The translations under genes were made by a program, and so were the position numbers. The notes beneath the pieces are model-generated. The model made no database searches. It was not told the origin of the DNA and saw only the letters and a list, made by a program, of their open reading frames with translations. A stretch of 64,000 nt of DNA from Saccharibacillus qingshengii (GTDB lineage Bacteria > Bacillota > Bacilli > Paenibacillales > Paenibacillaceae), in contig NZ_JAAZWC010000001.1 in the NCBI RefSeq assembly GCF_013185195.1, positions 1 to 64,000 of the forward strand. Reading direction: 5' to 3'. The stretch's first letter is position 1; each line of letters opens with the position of its first letter. Shown here piece after piece: positions 17,458 to 25,404 of the stretch.

Positions 17458-19789
17458 AGAATCCGCTGCAGACAAATTGGAAGAACTGGAAGAGAAGAAG
17501 CCGACGTCCTCCAAGACCAAACGCTCGAAGCGCAGGATACCGGGTATCCGGCCCGTGTATATACGCATGGTGCTGCTGGGTCTGATCGCTTGGTTTGTCC
17601 TGCTGCAGTATCCAGCTGTAGAGAGCCGGGTAGATCATTGGATTAAACAGGAAACATCCGATATTTCGATGGGAAGCGGCCTGATTCCCAGCCAATGGAC
17701 AGATTATATGGAAAAAATGAATTATGCTCTGCCGCTTACGCTTGCCCAGCAAAATCTGCCGAAACAGCAAACGAAGCTCGATCCCTCGGACTTGTTCCTG
17801 CCGGGAGACTGGAATGCTTATAATTCCCGTACATCTGCTGTGGCTTTTCCGCAGAGCTTCAAGAACCGATTCAACACTCTGATTGAAAGCTGGCAGAGCC
17901 AGTTTGCAGAGGGCAACCATGGTTTTCAAATGGATTACGAAGTGATTCATTTGGGGCCGCAGTTGAATTCGACCGGCAGTTCCGAAGCGCTTTATAATTT
18001 GGGATTCTCGGACTCTCCGGCCGAGGACTCATCGTTGATGCGGAAATATGCTTTCTATGCGGTCGTGAAGTTTGATGCTGCAGGCACGATGTCGATTCCG
18101 GTTTGGTACGGCATGGGGACCGAGTGGCGGGACCGGCTGTTGTTTAATCAACTTCATCATCGTATTGTCATTTCGGAGATCGAGAACATGCCGCCTCCAC
18201 TGCCGGATATTTCCGAGTTGAATCCTTCTTTGGAGCGAATCCAGCAGCCTTCGGCGTTTACAATCGTCTATGCTTTGCCCCGGAATGAGTACGGCAACCT
18301 GCCGAGAATCGAGCCTTTTTATTTCGGGGGTATCCAGGAATCTGGGCTTTGGCAGATGGCGCTGCTGGCAGTGGGCGCGGCTTTACTGACAGGTATGCTG
18401 CCTTTGGAATCTGTACGCCGGACACGGCATGCCCAGAGCGTAGACCGGGAAAAAGTACGGCGGTTCGAAAGCGTTCGCGTACCGAGGCTGCCGCTAGAAT
18501 TTTGGCTGATAGGTGCGGCGGTACCCTTGATTATGCACCGGGAATTTTCAATCGGGTCGTATACCCTTTGGCAGAATGAAAATCGACTGCCGGAATGGAT
18601 GGCGCAGGCTTTGATCTATGGAAGCTGGCTCCTAATCTTGACCTTTTGGTGCGGATTGGGTTGGTTTCTGATGACGGCTGTAAGGGATGGGGTCGGACGA
18701 ACTTTTACCCAAGGCAGTCTGATTGTCCGCCTGTGCGTCTGGCTGCATACATTTGATCCTGCGGACCGGAGTGATCGTTCGCTGATCCAAGTCCTGCTGA
18801 TGCACGCTTTTGTCGTGATCGCCACCGCGATATTGGCCATATACATCGACTATTATGCGCTGATTCTGCTGGTTCTGTATCTGCTTGCCTTTTCTTACCG
18901 AATAAAGGCGGACAAAGACCGGATCCTTCGCGATTACGACCAACTCTATGCTTCCGTCCAGGGCATGGCGCGCGGCGATCTTGATCTGCGGATCGATGGG
19001 AATCTGGGCGTATTCGACCCTATGAAAATCGAACTGCAGCGTATCCGCGAAGGATTCAAGCATGCCGTCGAGGAAGAAACCAAGAGTCAAAAGATGAAAA
19101 GCGAGCTGGTGACGAACGTCTCGCACGATCTCAAAACGCCGCTGACCGCGATCGTGACGTATATCAATCTGCTTCAGCAGGCGAATCTGACGGAGGAGGA
19201 ACACCGGTCTTATATCGAGGTGCTGAGCGGCAAGTCGCAGCGCCTGAACCGGCTGATCGAAGATCTGTTCGAGTACACGCGGGCTTCGAGCGGGAATACC
19301 GAGATGACACCGGTCGATGTGGATCTGGTGGAAATGCTCAAGCAGGCACAAATCGAGTTAAGTGAGCGTCTGGCCGAATCCGGGGTGCAGCTGCGCTTCA
19401 ATCTGCCGGAACGCAAAGCCGTGCTTCCGCTCGACAGCGAGAAGACGTTCCGTATTTTCGAGAACCTTTATCTGAATATCGCCAAATATGCGATGCCCGG
19501 TTCCCGCGCCTACGTTGAGCTGATAGAGAATGCAGAAATAGTGAGCATCCACTTCAAAAATGTATCGGCCGCCGAACTGGATTTCAAGCCCGACGAGATC
19601 ATGGAACGGTTCGTGCGGGGAGACCGTGCGCGCAGCGCGGAGGGGTCGGGCCTGGGACTTGCCATTGTAAAAAGCCTGGTCGAACTGCAGGGCGGCACAT
19701 TCGATATCGAGCTGGACGGCGATTTGTTCAAAGCGATGATCGTATGGCCCAAAACCGGCTCGAAAGAGAATACGGGGACGGTCGGCTAA
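17444..19789 (+). CDS. Membrane sensor histidine kinase, HisKA type
   Basis: Cognate sensor of the overlapping response regulator, about 781 aa. After a basic N-terminus there is a membrane segment (MVLLGLIAWFVLLQY), an extracytoplasmic region of about 250 residues, and several more hydrophobic segments in the middle, then a HAMP-like stretch (MARGDLDLRIDG). The phospho-acceptor His lies in TNVSHDLKTPL (residue 561 from TTG 17444). The ATPase domain shows the N-box region FENLYLNIAKYA and the glycine box GSGLGLAIVKSL. The start is uncertain: TTG 17444 has a G-rich run (17426-17431) twelve bases upstream, while TTG 17432 directly abuts that run. The 11-unit hexanucleotide repeat follows 41 bp after its stop. 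Confidence 0.9.
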   Translation: MRNNKESAADKLEELEEKKPTSSKTKRSKRRIPGIRPVYIRMVLLGLIAWFVLLQYPAVESRVDHWIKQETSDISMGSGLIPSQWTDYMEKMNYALPLTLAQQNLPKQQTKLDPSDLFLPGDWNAYNSRTSAVAFPQSFKNRFNTLIESWQSQFAEGNHGFQMDYEVIHLGPQLNSTGSSEALYNLGFSDSPAEDSSLMRKYAFYAVVKFDAAGTMSIPVWYGMGTEWRDRLLFNQLHHRIVISEIENMPPPLPDISELNPSLERIQQPSAFTIVYALPRNEYGNLPRIEPFYFGGIQESGLWQMALLAVGAALLTGMLPLESVRRTRHAQSVDREKVRRFESVRVPRLPLEFWLIGAAVPLIMHREFSIGSYTLWQNENRLPEWMAQALIYGSWLLILTFWCGLGWFLMTAVRDGVGRTFTQGSLIVRLCVWLHTFDPADRSDRSLIQVLLMHAFVVIATAILAIYIDYYALILLVLYLLAFSYRIKADKDRILRDYDQLYASVQGMARGDLDLRIDGNLGVFDPMKIELQRIREGFKHAVEEETKSQKMKSELVTNVSHDLKTPLTAIVTYINLLQQANLTEEEHRSYIEVLSGKSQRLNRLIEDLFEYTRASSGNTEMTPVDVDLVEMLKQAQIELSERLAESGVQLRFNLPERKAVLPLDSEKTFRIFENLYLNIAKYAMPGSRAYVELIENAEIVSIHFKNVSAAELDFKPDEIMERFVRGDRARSAEGSGLGLAIVKSLVELQGGTFDIELDGDLFKAMIVWPKTGSKENTGTVG

Positions 19790-19830
19790 GTTGAAGGAGA
19801 GGTGGCGGGTCAGGGGAGAAGCAGGGGGAA

Positions 19831-19899
19831 GTAGAAGTAGAAGTAGAAGTAGAAGTAGAAGTAGAAGTAGAAGTAGAAGTAGAAGTAGAAGTAGAAGTA
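19831..19899. repeat. Hexanucleotide microsatellite (GTAGAA)11
   Basis: Eleven exact tandem copies of GTAGAA (19831-19896) plus a partial GTA, 41 bp downstream of the histidine kinase stop. Such pure simple repeats are rare in bacteria and prone to slippage. It is outside coding sequence, so copy-number change would not alter a protein. Confidence 0.97.
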
Positions 19900-19956
19900 T
19901 GGGATACCTGCGGATCATCTTCGCGTATCCAAGCGAACCTATGTCGCTTAAACACG

Positions 19957-20139
19957 CTAACGAATCCTGATCACGCTATTTGCTCGCCAGCGCAATTTTT
20001 CGCATTCTAACGAATCCTCATCACGCTATTTGCTCCAAAGTCGCTTAAAACCGGCATAATCGCAACAATAAGAATATGACGATTCGTTAGATATTACAAA
20101 AAGCTGAATATCGGCAAATAGCGATACGAGGATTCGTTA
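19957..20139. repeat. Intergenic repeat cluster (two direct, one inverted unit)
   Basis: A 29-bp unit beginning CTAACGAATCCT and ending CGCTATTTGCTC occurs at 19957-19985 and 20007-20035 (one difference, 50-bp period). It occurs again as an inverted, slightly diverged copy at 20114-20139 (GCAAATAGCG...GATTCGTTA). A partial inverted copy (GACGATTCGTTAG) lies at 20079-20091. GTCGCTTAAA occurs next to two of the units. The inverted arrangement allows a long hairpin. No gene is present. Confidence 0.85.
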
Positions 20140-20175
20140 CAGATAGAATATGGCGCGTAAAAGAGGGAATGAAAA

Positions 20176-20209
20176 GAAGCCCAACGTTCCTCTTGGGAAG
20201 TTGGGCTTC
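20176..20209. terminator. Hairpin upstream of element C
   Basis: GAAGCCCAAC / GTTGGGCTTC stem with an inner TTCC/GGAA pairing. There is no proper T-run, so it may be a weak terminator or processing hairpin. Confidence 0.6.
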
Positions 20210-20240
20210 CTGCTGGTGTTGGGGTTCTCGATAAGCTAAA

Positions 20241-20258
20241 GGCGGCCTTTGGGCCGTC
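20241..20258 (+). terminator. Partial terminator hairpin, left copy beside element C
   Basis: GGCGGCCTTTGGGCC followed by GTCAGG. The first 15 bases are identical to the true terminator at 20459-20482, but the last stem bases and T-run are missing; element C starts five bases later. Confidence 0.65.
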
Positions 20259-20262
20259 AGGC

Positions 20263-20454
20263 TGTCGAGAAAGTCCTATTCGTTTAGTAAGCTCGTCGGC
20301 TGCGGGAGAAATTCGTTCCGGTCGCGTGTTGAAATCGGGAAAAAGGATTGGATTTTAGCGGAATTTTCCCGATTTCAAAGGCGAACACTATCGTTCCTTC
20401 ACTGAATTTATCCCTCCGCCTCCTCGCTTCACTTGGATTCAGACTTTCTCGACA
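20263..20454 (+). mobile_element. Terminator-associated repeat element, copy C
   Basis: A 192-bp element, the same length and orientation as copy A, with the same perfect 13-bp terminal inverted repeats (20263-20275 and 20442-20454). The internal arms read GAAATCGGGAAAA and TTTTCCCGATTTC. Copy A has a G-C pair where this copy has A-T, changed on both sides, so pairing is kept. It lies between a partial and a complete copy of one terminator hairpin, and between the kinase gene and the tail of the LysR gene. Confidence 0.75.
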
Positions 20455-20458
20455 CGTT

Positions 20459-20482
20459 GGCGGCCTTTGGGCCGCCTTTTTG
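20459..20482 (+). terminator. Terminator right of element C
   Basis: GGCGGCC-TTT-GGGCCGCC followed by TTTTT. Complete version of the partial hairpin at 20241-20258. Confidence 0.75.
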
Positions 20483-20550
20483 CATCTTCTTCCGCCAAAA
20501 GCTCGCCGACCTCCGGCCGCTCCAGATCCGCCGGTCTGCCAACAGGCTGC

Positions 20551-20688
20551 CGCTCACTTCACCGCTACGCTCGCCCTGTACAGCCGTTCGTTTACCCGCT
20601 CACTTCACCGCTACGCCCGCCCTGTACAGCCGTTCGTTTACCCGCTCACTTCACCGATACGTCCGCCCCGTTCAGCCGTTCGTTTACC
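20551..20688. repeat. Three 46-bp tandem repeats at the 3' end of the LysR gene
   Basis: Units at 20551-20596, 20597-20642 and 20643-20688, each starting CGCTCACTTCACCG and ending near GCCGTTCGTTTACC, with few differences. The third unit encodes the last residues and stop codon of the minus-strand LysR gene; the other two are downstream of it. As 46 is not a multiple of three, the copies would not extend the protein. There are no spacers, so this is not a CRISPR. Confidence 0.9.
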
Positions 20689-21578
20689 CGGTCCGCGTCT
20701 TCGCCGGTCATCAGCCCGATCAGGGTCAGGAGCATCTGGGACATCCACTTTTTGGGATGCAGCAGGATTTGCAGGTGGAAGCGCAGGTCGGGATGCACGA
20801 ACGGGATGCTGGCGAGCGTGCCGCGGCGCAGTTCTTCTTCGACGGCGATCTGCGGAAGCAGCGCGATGCCGAGACCGTTCATGACGCAGTGTTTGATCGC
20901 TTCGAGGCTGCCGAGTTCGAAGCCGATCCGGTAGGCGACACCGTGTTCGCGCAGCACTTTCTCGAATGTGCTGCGGTACAGGCAGCTGCCTTCGGAGACG
21001 ATCAGCTCGCATCCGCCCAGATCGTTCAAGCGAATGCTCTCCGCACTTCCGGTCGCGGTCAGCGGATGCCCGGGCGGCGCGACGAGCACAAGCGGTTCTT
21101 CGCGCACGGTGAGGCAGCGCAGCGAAGGATCGGCGGGTTTGCGATCGAGCAGCAGAACCAGATCGTATTCGCCTTCTTTCAGCTTGTTGATCAGATTGCT
21201 CTCGCTGTCGGGCAGCATCTGAATGGCGATCCCGGGATGCTTGAGCCGAAGCTGCTGCAGATGCGGCGGCAGATAATAGGCGGCCAGCGAATCGATGGTG
21301 CCGATGGTGACCGCGCCGTCCAGCTGATTGCCGATCGCTTCCTTGGATTCGTCGTACAATTCCAGCATTTGCACGGCCAGCTTGAGCAGCGCTTCGCCCG
21401 GCTGCGTCAGCCGGAGTTGGCGTCCGTAGCGTTCGAACAGCGTCACGCCGTACTCGCGTTCCAGTTTTTGCATCTGCATGGTGACGCTGGATTGGGCATA
21501 ACCGAGTTCTTCGGCCGCGCGGGTAAAGCTCTGGCGCCGAGCCACTTCCCGAAAAGTCCGGAGATAGGTCAATTCCAT
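20646..21578 (-). CDS. LysR-family transcriptional regulator
   Basis: A 310-aa LysR-type regulator. The N-terminal helix-turn-helix is clear (LRTFREVARRQSFTRAAEEL then QSSVTMQMQKLEREYGVTLF), followed by the effector-binding alpha/beta region (GTIDSLAAYYLPPHLQQL and onward). Start 21578 follows AAAGGAG. It is divergent from the dapA-family gene, with a T-N11-A palindrome between them, so it probably controls that gene in response to a small molecule. Its last 15 codons lie in the third unit of a 46-bp tandem repeat, so the native C-terminus may have been altered by the repeat. Confidence 0.95.
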   Translation of the reverse strand: MELTYLRTFREVARRQSFTRAAEELGYAQSSVTMQMQKLEREYGVTLFERYGRQLRLTQPGEALLKLAVQMLELYDESKEAIGNQLDGAVTIGTIDSLAAYYLPPHLQQLRLKHPGIAIQMLPDSESNLINKLKEGEYDLVLLLDRKPADPSLRCLTVREEPLVLVAPPGHPLTATGSAESIRLNDLGGCELIVSEGSCLYRSTFEKVLREHGVAYRIGFELGSLEAIKHCVMNGLGIALLPQIAVEEELRRGTLASIPFVHPDLRFHLQILLHPKKWMSQMLLTLIGLMTGEDADRVNERLNGADVSVK

Positions 21579-21625
21579 GGGTTTCGCTCCTTTTTATCGT
21601 ACCTCTGTGTGAGTTATGGTTATTC

Positions 21626-21640
21626 ATCAAAATAATTGAT
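21626..21640. promoter_or_regulatory. LysR-type T-N11-A operator candidate
   Basis: ATCAA-AATAA-TTGAT, a 15-bp interrupted palindrome fitting the T-N11-A rule for LysR regulators, in the divergent gap between lysR and the dapA-family gene. Confidence 0.6.
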
Positions 21641-21725
21641 ACTTCCCATCACTTATTATAGCTAACGTCGATGAATCTTTCCATGCTACAGTAGAATTAA
21701 CAAAAGCCTGCTGGGAGGAAATACA

Positions 21726-22625
21726 ATGTTAACCGAACAACAGCTGCACGGCATCTATATGCCGATCATCACGCCTTTCTTGCCAAATGGGGAACTCGAT
21801 CTCGAATCGTTCCACAAATTGTCTTCGTCTCTCGTCGCGCAGGGCATGCACGGTCTGGTCGTGAACGGCACGACCGGCGAATCGCCGACCGTAAGCCCGG
21901 AAGAACTGAGCCTGCTGTCCGCTGCCGCCAAGTCCGCGATTGGCGCGGCGAAAATTCCGCTCGTACTCGGGACGGGAACGAACGATACGCGTGCTTCGGT
22001 CAAGAAGACCGAACTCGCCGGCAAATTGGGCGCCGATGCCGTGCTGGCCGTCGTTCCTTACTATAACAAGCCTTCGCAGCGCGGCATCATCGAGCATTTC
22101 CGCAAGATCGCGGAAGTCGGGCTGCCGGTCATCGTCTACGAAATTCCGGCTCGCACCGGCGTGCGGATGGAGACCGATACGGTACGCACGATTCTGGACA
22201 TGGACAACGTCGCGGCATTGAAAGACTGCTCCGGCAGCACGGACCTGCTGCGAACGCTGCGGGCTTCCGGTCCCGTCAAGCCGTTCCTGTGCGGCGACGA
22301 CGCCCGGCTGCTGGAGTTCCTCGAAGCCGGAGCGGCGGGCGGGATGTCCGCTTCGGCGCATGTTCGCCCGGAAGCGTTCCTGAACCTGTACCAGAACTTC
22401 CGGTCGGGCCGGCTGGACGAAGCGCGCGTAGGATTCGAACAACTGCTGCCGCTGATCGGTCTGCTGTTCGAAGAGCCGAACCCGGCGCCGATCAAATGGA
22501 TGCTGGCCGAGCTCGGACAGATCGCACACGGCACGCTGCGGCTGCCGATGGTCCCAATCGGCGAAGAGCTGCAGCGCAAGCTGCTGCACGCAGGCGTCCT
22601 TCCGGGCGATGCGCTCGCGATGTAA
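21726..22625 (+). CDS. dapA: 4-hydroxy-tetrahydrodipicolinate synthase family protein
   Basis: Class I aldolase of the DHDPS/N-acetylneuraminate lyase superfamily, 299 aa. The Schiff-base lysine is K166 (AALKDCSG). The catalytic tyrosine is Y138 in VYEIPARTG, whose R143 is the carboxylate-binding Arg of true DapA, and GTTGES occupies 48-53. These favour condensation of pyruvate with aspartate semialdehyde, the first step of lysine and diaminopimelate synthesis. It stands alone, not in a lysine operon, and faces its own LysR regulator, so it may be a second copy with a specialised role. GGGAGG precedes the start. Confidence 0.85.
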   Translation: MLTEQQLHGIYMPIITPFLPNGELDLESFHKLSSSLVAQGMHGLVVNGTTGESPTVSPEELSLLSAAAKSAIGAAKIPLVLGTGTNDTRASVKKTELAGKLGADAVLAVVPYYNKPSQRGIIEHFRKIAEVGLPVIVYEIPARTGVRMETDTVRTILDMDNVAALKDCSGSTDLLRTLRASGPVKPFLCGDDARLLEFLEAGAAGGMSASAHVRPEAFLNLYQNFRSGRLDEARVGFEQLLPLIGLLFEEPNPAPIKWMLAELGQIAHGTLRLPMVPIGEELQRKLLHAGVLPGDALAM

Positions 22626-22664
22626 GATAAGATTTTTGGATCACAGGCATTGCCTTTTGGAATA

Positions 22665-22705
22665 GACAGTCCGGTGCATATCGATATGTACCGGGCTGTC
22701 TTTTT
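22665..22705 (+). terminator. Terminator after dapA
   Basis: GACAG...CCGGT and ACCGGG...CTGTC arms with a central CATATCGATATG, followed by TTTTT. Confidence 0.85.
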
Positions 22706-22739
22706 GCATTGACAAAACCGCCGAATCGTCTTTATTCTT

Positions 22740-22779
22740 TGAAAGCGGAAACCATGAACTCCAAATGAGAACGCTTACC
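22740..22779 (+). promoter_or_regulatory. Two cre-like boxes upstream of GH43
   Basis: TGAAAGCGGAAACC (22740-22753) and TGAGAACGCTTACC (22766-22779) each match the CcpA consensus TGWAANCGNTNWCA at 12 of 14 positions. They sit 50-90 bp before the GH43 start and suggest carbon catabolite repression. Confidence 0.45.
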
Positions 22780-22829
22780 CGGCGGGTTCCGTATCCAACC
22801 AATCCAATATAGACGGGAATGAACTCGAC

Positions 22830-24257
22830 ATGACGCAAAAGCAGGGATTCAATCCGTATCTGCCTTCCTGGGAATATGTGCCGGACGGAGAACCTTACGT
22901 TTTCGAAGGAAGAGTGTATGTCTACGGTTCGCACGACCGGTTCAACGGACATGCTTTTTGCCTGAACGATTACGTCTGCTGGTCGGCACCGGAACAAGAT
23001 CTGACCGATTGGCGCTGCGAAGGAACGATCTACCGAAGCACGGACGATCCGCTCGACCCCGAAGGCCGGATGTGTCTGTACGCGCCGGACGTGACCCGCG
23101 GCATCGACGGACGGTATTATCTGTATTACGTGCTCGATAAAGTTCCTGTCGTATCGGTTGCCGTATGCGATACGCCCGCAGGCCGCTACCGCTTCTACGG
23201 GTACGTGAGCTACCCGGACGGTACGCGGCTCGGGGAACGGGAAGGAGACGAACCGCAGTTCGACCCCGCCGTACTGACCGAAGGCGACCGCGTCTATTTG
23301 TATACCGGATTTTGCGCGCCGGGCGATGCTTCGAGGCACGGCGCCATGGCGACGGGGCTTGCACCGGATATGCTGACCGTCGTGCGGGAGCCGTCTTTCG
23401 TGATTCCCAGCCAGCCGTACGGCGAAGGAAGCGGCTTTGAGCGGTACGAATTTTTTGAAGCGCCTTCGATCCGAAAAAAAGGCGATACGTATTATCTGAT
23501 CTATTCGTCGGTCTCGATGCACGAACTGTGCTATGCGACCAGCCGAAGTCCCCTCGAAGGATTCGAGTACGGCGGGGTTGTGGTCAGCAACTGCGATCTG
23601 CATATCGATACGTACAAGCCGGCCGGCAAGCCGATGTATTACGGAGGCAACAACCACGGCAGCATGATCGAGATTATCGGCCGCTGGTACGTCTTTTACC
23701 ATCGGCATACGAACGGAACGGCTTTTTCCCGTCAGGGCTGTATCGAACCTCTGGAATTCGGGCCGGATGGACAAATCGTGCAGGCGGAGATCACGTCCTG
23801 CGGAGCGAACGGCGGACCGCTCGAAGGCCGCGGCGAATATCCGGCCTACCTGGCCTGCCATTTGTTTACCGGGGAAGACGAAAGGTACAGCGGAGGGTTC
23901 GGCCGCCACGGCGCCTGGATGGACAGCCGCTTTCCGAAGATTACGCAGGACGGCAGAGACGGTGACGAAGAAGTCGGGTACATCGCGAATATGACGGAAT
24001 CAGCTTCCGCCGGGTTCAAGTATTTCGACTGCGCAGGCATCGGCAAAGTCAAAATCAGAGTCAGAGGCTACTGCCAGGGACTTTTTGAGATTCGGACATC
24101 GTGGGACGGTCCCGTTCTCGGTCAAATCCCGGTAGGCTTTACGAATGTCTGGACGGAGTATGAAACGGAAGTGGCTGTTCCCGACGGCGTGCAGGCTTTG
24201 TATCTGACTTACCGGGGCAGCGGCAGTGCGGCTCTCGCTTCGTTCACGTTGGAATAG
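22830..24257 (+). CDS. Glycoside hydrolase family 43 with C-terminal CBM6-like module
   Basis: Five-bladed beta-propeller glycosidase, 475 aa, without a signal peptide, so it acts on imported oligosaccharides. The three GH43 acidic positions are visible: general base D19 (YVPDGEP), pKa-modulating D87 (YAPDVTR) and general acid E210 (FFEAPSIRKK). Residues about 340-475 form a beta-sandwich module resembling CBM6. Typical activities are beta-xylosidase or alpha-L-arabinofuranosidase; the exact one is not decidable. Its ribosome site is weak (GGGAATGA). It precedes an ABC importer and a YesM/YesN pair, consistent with arabinoxylan or related oligosaccharide use. Confidence 0.92.
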   Translation: MTQKQGFNPYLPSWEYVPDGEPYVFEGRVYVYGSHDRFNGHAFCLNDYVCWSAPEQDLTDWRCEGTIYRSTDDPLDPEGRMCLYAPDVTRGIDGRYYLYYVLDKVPVVSVAVCDTPAGRYRFYGYVSYPDGTRLGEREGDEPQFDPAVLTEGDRVYLYTGFCAPGDASRHGAMATGLAPDMLTVVREPSFVIPSQPYGEGSGFERYEFFEAPSIRKKGDTYYLIYSSVSMHELCYATSRSPLEGFEYGGVVVSNCDLHIDTYKPAGKPMYYGGNNHGSMIEIIGRWYVFYHRHTNGTAFSRQGCIEPLEFGPDGQIVQAEITSCGANGGPLEGRGEYPAYLACHLFTGEDERYSGGFGRHGAWMDSRFPKITQDGRDGDEEVGYIANMTESASAGFKYFDCAGIGKVKIRVRGYCQGLFEIRTSWDGPVLGQIPVGFTNVWTEYETEVAVPDGVQALYLTYRGSGSAALASFTLE

Positions 24258-24268
24258 GTACGAATTCC

Positions 24269-24300
24269 GGCTCCTTTCCGTTCGCGGGAAGGAGCTTTTT
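24269..24300 (+). terminator. Terminator after GH43
   Basis: GCTCCTTTCC / GGGAAGGAGC stem followed by TTTTT. It separates GH43 from the transporter operon. Confidence 0.8.
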
Positions 24301-24328
24301 GCTGAGAAAGAGGCCGGATATGCAAAAA

Positions 24329-24342
24329 TGATAACGCTTTCT
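24329..24342 (+). promoter_or_regulatory. cre-like box upstream of ABC operon
   Basis: TGATAACGCTTTCT, 12 of 14 positions of the CcpA consensus, about 70 bp before the first permease gene. Confidence 0.45.
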
Positions 24343-24411
24343 TGAATATGTCGGCTTACGTCGTCTTCCTACGCGGGAGTAAGCTGAATACAAGAAAGGG
24401 GGCACGCGGAT

Positions 24412-25389
24412 TTGAACACGCATGCGGAACGTCAGCACTCGATCGACAAACCGAAAACGAAGTACTGGAAGCTATTTAAAAAGCAGGGAACCCTGCACCT
24501 GTTCGTCGGACTCGGCCTTTTCTTTTTATTGATTTTCGCTTATACGCCCATGTTCGGCATTCTGATGGCGTTCAAAGATTATTCGATCTCGGACGGCATC
24601 GGAGGCATTTTTACAAGCGAGTGGGTGGGATTTCGCCATTTCGACGAATTCGTGCACGATTACCAATTCGTGACCATCGTCCGCAACACGCTGATTCTGA
24701 GCCTGCTCAAAGTGCTGTTCACTTTCCCGGCTCCGATCCTGCTGGCGATCCTGCTGAACGAAGCGAAAAATAACGGCTTCAAACGGATCGTCCAGACGGT
24801 CAGCTATCTCCCGCATTTTATTTCGTGGGTCGTCGTGGTCGGGCTCGCCTTCTCGCTGCTGTCCACCGATATCGGCATGGTCAACAAGCTGCTGATGGGC
24901 CTGGGCTGGATCGACAAGCCGCTGGACATACTGACCAACCCGAATTATTTCTGGGGATTGGCGGTCGGCAGCGCGGTGTGGAAAGAAGTCGGATGGTGGA
25001 CGATCATCTTCCTGGCTTCGATCGCGGGCATCAATCCTTCGCTGTACGAGGCGGCGCAGATCGACGGGGCGGGACGATTGTCCCGCATCCGGCACATTAC
25101 GCTGCCCGGCATGAAAGGAACGATCGTCGTCGTGCTGATCCTGACGATCGGCAGCATTCTCGGAGGCGGCATGGTCGGTTCGAATTTCGAGCAGGCTTTC
25201 CTTTTCGGCAACAGCATCAACAATCCGACTTCCGAGATCGTGCAGACCTACGCGTTCAAAGTCGGTCTCAAAGACGGCAGATTCTCCTACGCGGCCGCGA
25301 TCGACCTGATCCAGTCCGTCATTTCGGTCGTGCTGATCTTCTCCAGCAATTACATCGCCAAGCGGGCTTCCGGCTCGAGCCTATTCTAG
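24412..25389 (+). CDS. Carbohydrate ABC transporter permease, LplB type
   Basis: Inner-membrane permease of 325 aa, six predicted membrane segments, from the CUT1 family (LplB-like). The EAA loop that docks on the ATPase is visible as YEAAQIDGAGRLSRIRHITLPG. It starts with TTG at 24412 after AAAGGGGGCAC. The typical motif of the family FAYTPMFGILMAFKDYS is near residue 45. It is followed after 15 bp by the second permease and then by the binding protein; no ATPase gene is present in the operon, as is usual for importers served by MsmX. Confidence 0.95.
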   Translation: MNTHAERQHSIDKPKTKYWKLFKKQGTLHLFVGLGLFFLLIFAYTPMFGILMAFKDYSISDGIGGIFTSEWVGFRHFDEFVHDYQFVTIVRNTLILSLLKVLFTFPAPILLAILLNEAKNNGFKRIVQTVSYLPHFISWVVVVGLAFSLLSTDIGMVNKLLMGLGWIDKPLDILTNPNYFWGLAVGSAVWKEVGWWTIIFLASIAGINPSLYEAAQIDGAGRLSRIRHITLPGMKGTIVVVLILTIGSILGGGMVGSNFEQAFLFGNSINNPTSEIVQTYAFKVGLKDGRFSYAAAIDLIQSVISVVLIFSSNYIAKRASGSSLF

Positions 25390-25404
25390 AAAGGAGGGAG
25401 GACC

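Noticed and set aside
19358-19918. Minus-strand frame beginning with a poly-leucine tract
   Set aside because: The leucines are simply the translated (GTAGAA)n microsatellite, and the rest is antisense to the histidine kinase.
20551-20688. Possible CRISPR array
   Set aside because: The three 46-bp units are contiguous without spacers and one is part of the LysR coding sequence; no cas genes are present.
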